Shown in pieces: positions 61,760-64,000 of a stretch of DNA of 64,000 nt (position 1 is its first letter; the number at the start of each line of letters is the position of its first letter). The notes beneath the pieces are model-generated. The model saw only the letters and a list, made by a program, of their open reading frames with translations, ran no database searches and had not been told where the DNA came from. The translations under genes and the position numbers were made by a program. The stretch is from NCBI RefSeq assembly GCF_002287075.1, contig NZ_NSKE01000005.1, positions 62,001 through 126,000 of the forward strand, read 5' to 3'. The stretch comes from Fodinibius salipaludis. Its GTDB lineage: Bacteria; Bacteroidota; Rhodothermia; Balneolales; Balneolaceae.

Positions 61760-62365
61760 ATGAGCAACCGGAAGCTTCCCCTTTCTTTTTACCGGCGACA
61801 AGATGTAGTATCCATAGCACAAGAACTTGTTGGCAAGGTATTATGTACCCGGATCGGCAGTGCTTCTTTGACCAGTGGAATTATCACCGAAACGGAAGCT
61901 TACTGTGGCCGAGGCGACCAAGCATGTCACGCCAATAATGGTACCCGAACAGATCGAACGGAAACCATGTATCAAGCCGGGGGCATTGCGTACATCTATC
62001 TGTGCTATGGCATTCATCACCTTTTTAATGTGGTTACAAATGCTAAAAACAAAGCTGATGCTGTTCTTATCCGTGCTATTCAACCTCTTGATGGCAAAAA
62101 AGAGATGTTGCAGCGTCGCAACAAAGAGAACATTAATCCTGCACTAACCGCAGGTCCCGGGCGGTTAACCCAGGCGCTGGGCATCACCACCGGTTTTGAT
62201 GGCACACCACTTATTGCAAATTCGATCTGGATAGAAGATCGGCAGATTGATTTTGGTTCTTCCCTGGTAGCAAATAAACGGGTAGGAGTCGATTACGCCG
62301 GAAAAGATGCAAAGCTCCCGTGGCGTTTTTATCCCCAAGAAAGTAAATGGGTGAGCCAGAAATAG
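61760..62365 (+). CDS. mpg: 3-methyladenine DNA glycosylase (AAG/MPG type)
   Basis: A 201-aa alkyladenine DNA glycosylase that removes 3-methyladenine and hypoxanthine in base excision repair. The catalytic Glu and its surroundings are in SGIITETEAYCGRGDQACHA (about 40-59). GIAYIYLCYGIHHLFNVVT forms the nucleotide-flipping pocket, AGPGRLTQALGI and the terminal LPWRFYP are also diagnostic. The length is typical of bacterial members. It is 2 bases downstream of yihY. Confidence 0.93.
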   Translation: MSNRKLPLSFYRRQDVVSIAQELVGKVLCTRIGSASLTSGIITETEAYCGRGDQACHANNGTRTDRTETMYQAGGIAYIYLCYGIHHLFNVVTNAKNKADAVLIRAIQPLDGKKEMLQRRNKENINPALTAGPGRLTQALGITTGFDGTPLIANSIWIEDRQIDFGSSLVANKRVGVDYAGKDAKLPWRFYPQESKWVSQK

Positions 62366-62367
62366 AA

Positions 62368-62398
62368 AAAGCCTGTTTCGCTAAACGAAACAGGCTTT
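62368..62398. terminator. bidirectional hairpin terminator
   Basis: Arms 62368-62380 and 62386-62398 are perfectly complementary over 13 bp with a CTAAA loop. It is 2 bases after the glycosylase stop and 25 bases from the stop of the convergent gene. The T run is better on the minus strand. Confidence 0.85.
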
Positions 62399-62423
62399 CA
62401 AAATGGAATATCAAAAAAGAGCG

Positions 62424-62912
62424 TTAGTTCTGTCCGTTTTGCTGCTGCTGTTCTTGTGTAATTTTCTGATAGCGCTTAACTACCTCTGGATTTGATTGCA
62501 ATGCCTTTACAATAGCTTGAAATCGCTGTGGCTGAAGTCCATTATTCTCCATTGCGTTCATAATTTCTTTTTGCTGAACCTTCATCAATTTCGGCTGGAT
62601 TTCATCCACTGTTTTCTGCTCTTGCTCTGAAACATCCGCAGAATCAGTTTGAGGATTCCTTTGTTTCATCATAATCTCTTGAAACCGCTCAGGATCCATC
62701 TCCTTATCAGCTAATAAGGAGACAATCTCGGCATCAATTTTTTCATTTACTTCACTGGTAACAGCGGCAAACTTTTTCAGCTCTTCATCACTGATACTGT
62801 CTGGCTGTGTTTGCTGCATCTTCTGTTGCATGGGATTGCCTTGTGCTAAGACCGAACCGGCCATTAACAGAAAACCAAGTACAAAAGCCGCGGATTGTTT
62901 AAAAAACTTCAT
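62424..62912 (-). CDS. exported DUF4168-like protein
   Basis: A 162-aa secreted protein with a signal peptide (MKFFKQSAAFVLGFLLMAG, cleaved after VLAQ). The mature part is all-helical and rich in Gln, Lys and Glu (DEELKKFAAVTSEVNEKIDA). Two similar segments, EEIMMKQRNPQ-type at about 75-85 and FQAIVKALQSNPEVVKRYQ near 135-153, resemble the DUF4168 repeat. The C-terminus is Gln/Asn-rich (EQQQQNGQN). DUF4168 proteins are exported and of unknown function. It ends convergently against mpg. Confidence 0.75.
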   Translation of the reverse strand: MKFFKQSAAFVLGFLLMAGSVLAQGNPMQQKMQQTQPDSISDEELKKFAAVTSEVNEKIDAEIVSLLADKEMDPERFQEIMMKQRNPQTDSADVSEQEQKTVDEIQPKLMKVQQKEIMNAMENNGLQPQRFQAIVKALQSNPEVVKRYQKITQEQQQQNGQN

Positions 62913-63131
62913 AAAATATTGAGTAATTTAAAATTAAATAGATCTTACTTTAAAAATAAGCCCTGTAAACATAGAGATAATTTACTCCGATATAAAATAG
63001 CTTTGTCAAGCTGTTTTAGGGCTTTTGTGATTTGAGGTGGGCTAACGAATGCTTTTACAAAAAATTATACTCCACTTTCAGTATCGTTGAATAACATTTC
63101 TTTTCGGAATATGCATCTTCATGAATACTTT

Positions 63132-64000
63132 TTATTCGGAGATGACCAAAGGATTTTGTGATAACGTACCGAGAAATATGACTGCGATGGTAACCACCAA
63201 CAGTGCTGCCCCAAAATAGTTGTGGGTTACAACCTCCCAGGGAGAAATAGCAAAGGTACCACTAAGTAACAGAGCTTGGTTGCCATAGGGTAGAAAGCCT
63301 TGAGCTATACAGGCGAACGTATCCAGTACAGTAGCACTTCGTTTGGGAGAAATATCGTGCTTTCGGGCCAAGTCTCGACTCAGGTCACCGGTCACAACAA
63401 TAGAAACCACGTTGTTGGCGATACAGTAATCGGTGATAAAAACAAGCACGCCAATCGCAAACTGCTGAGCAAAATTTCCGGTTCTGGATACTTTTTCTGC
63501 CAATCGATTGATGTGATCCGATATCCACTGCAGACCTCCCTGCTGTTTAATAAATTCTCCCAATGACCCCACAAACATCGCCAGTATAAAAATACCCTGC
63601 ATATCAGCAAATCCCCCGGCAATATCGGTACCAAGTGCCGAAATTTCATAGCCGGTAAAAAAGACCCCCTGCAAAGCTGCCATCACAATTCCTAAAAGAA
63701 GCACAAGAAAAACATTCATCCCGCTTACAGCCAGTACCAAGATTGCCAAATACGGTAGTGTTGCCGCCCAGCTAAAAGCTTCGGGCGTAATCGGGGCCGA
63801 GTCGGTAGCTAAAAAGCCAAACACAAGTGTAGTGATAATAAAAGCCGGGAGAGCAAACTTCATGTTTTCCCAGAACTTTTCTTTCATCCCCACCACCTGA
63901 GTACGGGTCGACGCGATGGTGGTATCAGAAATAATGGAGAGATTATCTCCAAACATGGCACCACCCAATAGCGCACCTGCAATGAGTGGTTCGCCGGTTC
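63132..64000 (-). CDS. NhaC-family Na+/H+ antiporter, C-terminal part
   Basis: The C-terminal portion of a Na+/H+ antiporter; the frame runs off the right edge without a start, so the ATG-like positions inside are not starts. The partial sequence begins TGEPLIAGALLGGAMFGDNL, the signature region of the NhaC family, and continues through SIISDTTIASTRTQVVGM and several membrane spans (IFILAMFVGSLGEFIKQQGG; AIGVLVFITDYCIANNVVSI). It exchanges Na+ for protons in the inner membrane; some family members act on malate/lactate. The stop is at 63132. Confidence 0.88.
   Translation of the reverse strand, partial: TGEPLIAGALLGGAMFGDNLSIISDTTIASTRTQVVGMKEKFWENMKFALPAFIITTLVFGFLATDSAPITPEAFSWAATLPYLAILVLAVSGMNVFLVLLLGIVMAALQGVFFTGYEISALGTDIAGGFADMQGIFILAMFVGSLGEFIKQQGGLQWISDHINRLAEKVSRTGNFAQQFAIGVLVFITDYCIANNVVSIVVTGDLSRDLARKHDISPKRSATVLDTFACIAQGFLPYGNQALLLSGTFAISPWEVVTHNYFGAALLVVTIAVIFLGTLSQNPLVISE

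Overview
The window looks like a chromosomal segment of a moderately AT-leaning, aerobic member of the Bacteroidota/Balneolota (Rhodothermota) side of the tree. This rests on SusC/SusD-type proteins, carboxypeptidase-regulatory TonB receptors, a stand-alone MnmD, the NagB/PIG-L double-domain protein, a B-type (ba3-like) cytochrome oxidase and a TTG-N18-TAnnTTTG promoter. The acidic proteins and several Na+-coupled transporters (NhaA, an NhaC-type protein, two SSS symporters) suggest a saline habitat. The assignment is inference; no rRNA or tRNA gene is present.

Layout. 0-7.7 kb: PolX repair polymerase, a LacI regulator, a CHRD protein, YaaA, a TPR histidine kinase and MetF. 7.7-12.6 kb: MetH, divergent from MetF across a foldable 12-bp-closed leader. 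MetH is followed by a collagen-like lipoprotein and then by a stranded second copy of the metH 3' end. 12.6-16.1 kb: NhaA and an amino-acid permease with EIIA-like and TrkA-C tails. 16.1-19.5 kb: a decayed stretch with a 15-bp perfect inverted repeat, a signal-peptide/SSS-symporter scar, and an intact in-frame SusC-SusD chimera. 19.6-27.1 kb: amino-sugar or muropeptide salvage genes (GH18-like hydrolase, beta-lactamase-fold serine hydrolase, SSS symporter, AnmK, NagB/PIG-L). 27.1-33.5 kb: RdgB, a PfkB kinase, a subtilisin-like lipoprotein protease, a NUDIX hydrolase and a CcoI-type copper ATPase. 33.5-36.6 kb: ba3-type oxidase genes plus one unknown membrane protein. 36.7-45.6 kb: glycosylasparaginase, an FAD oxidoreductase, an M20 amidohydrolase, a DUF4097 protein, MnmD, a DNA2/NAM7-type helicase and a GntR regulator, with a 7-bp minisatellite against the helicase start. 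45.6-55.7 kb: an eight-gene co-directional operon (GbsR/MarR regulator, hydrolase, SDR, KAS III-like protein, SSS symporter, acyl-CoA ligase, hydrolase, TonB receptor). 56-64 kb: a TlpA-like thioredoxin, MutS, YihY, 3-methyladenine glycosylase, a DUF4168-like protein and a truncated NhaC-type antiporter.

Most unusual points: (1) three scars in 8 kb (metH tail duplication, signal peptide joined to a symporter tail, SusC-SusD chimera) that record recombination and deletion; (2) the eight-gene operon, whose KAS III-like enzyme keeps the nucleophilic cysteine but not the catalytic His and Asn, so its chemistry cannot be read from the family name; (3) a permease whose EIIA domain lacks the phospho-histidine. 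No CRISPR array, insertion sequence, prophage or recognised defence system was seen.
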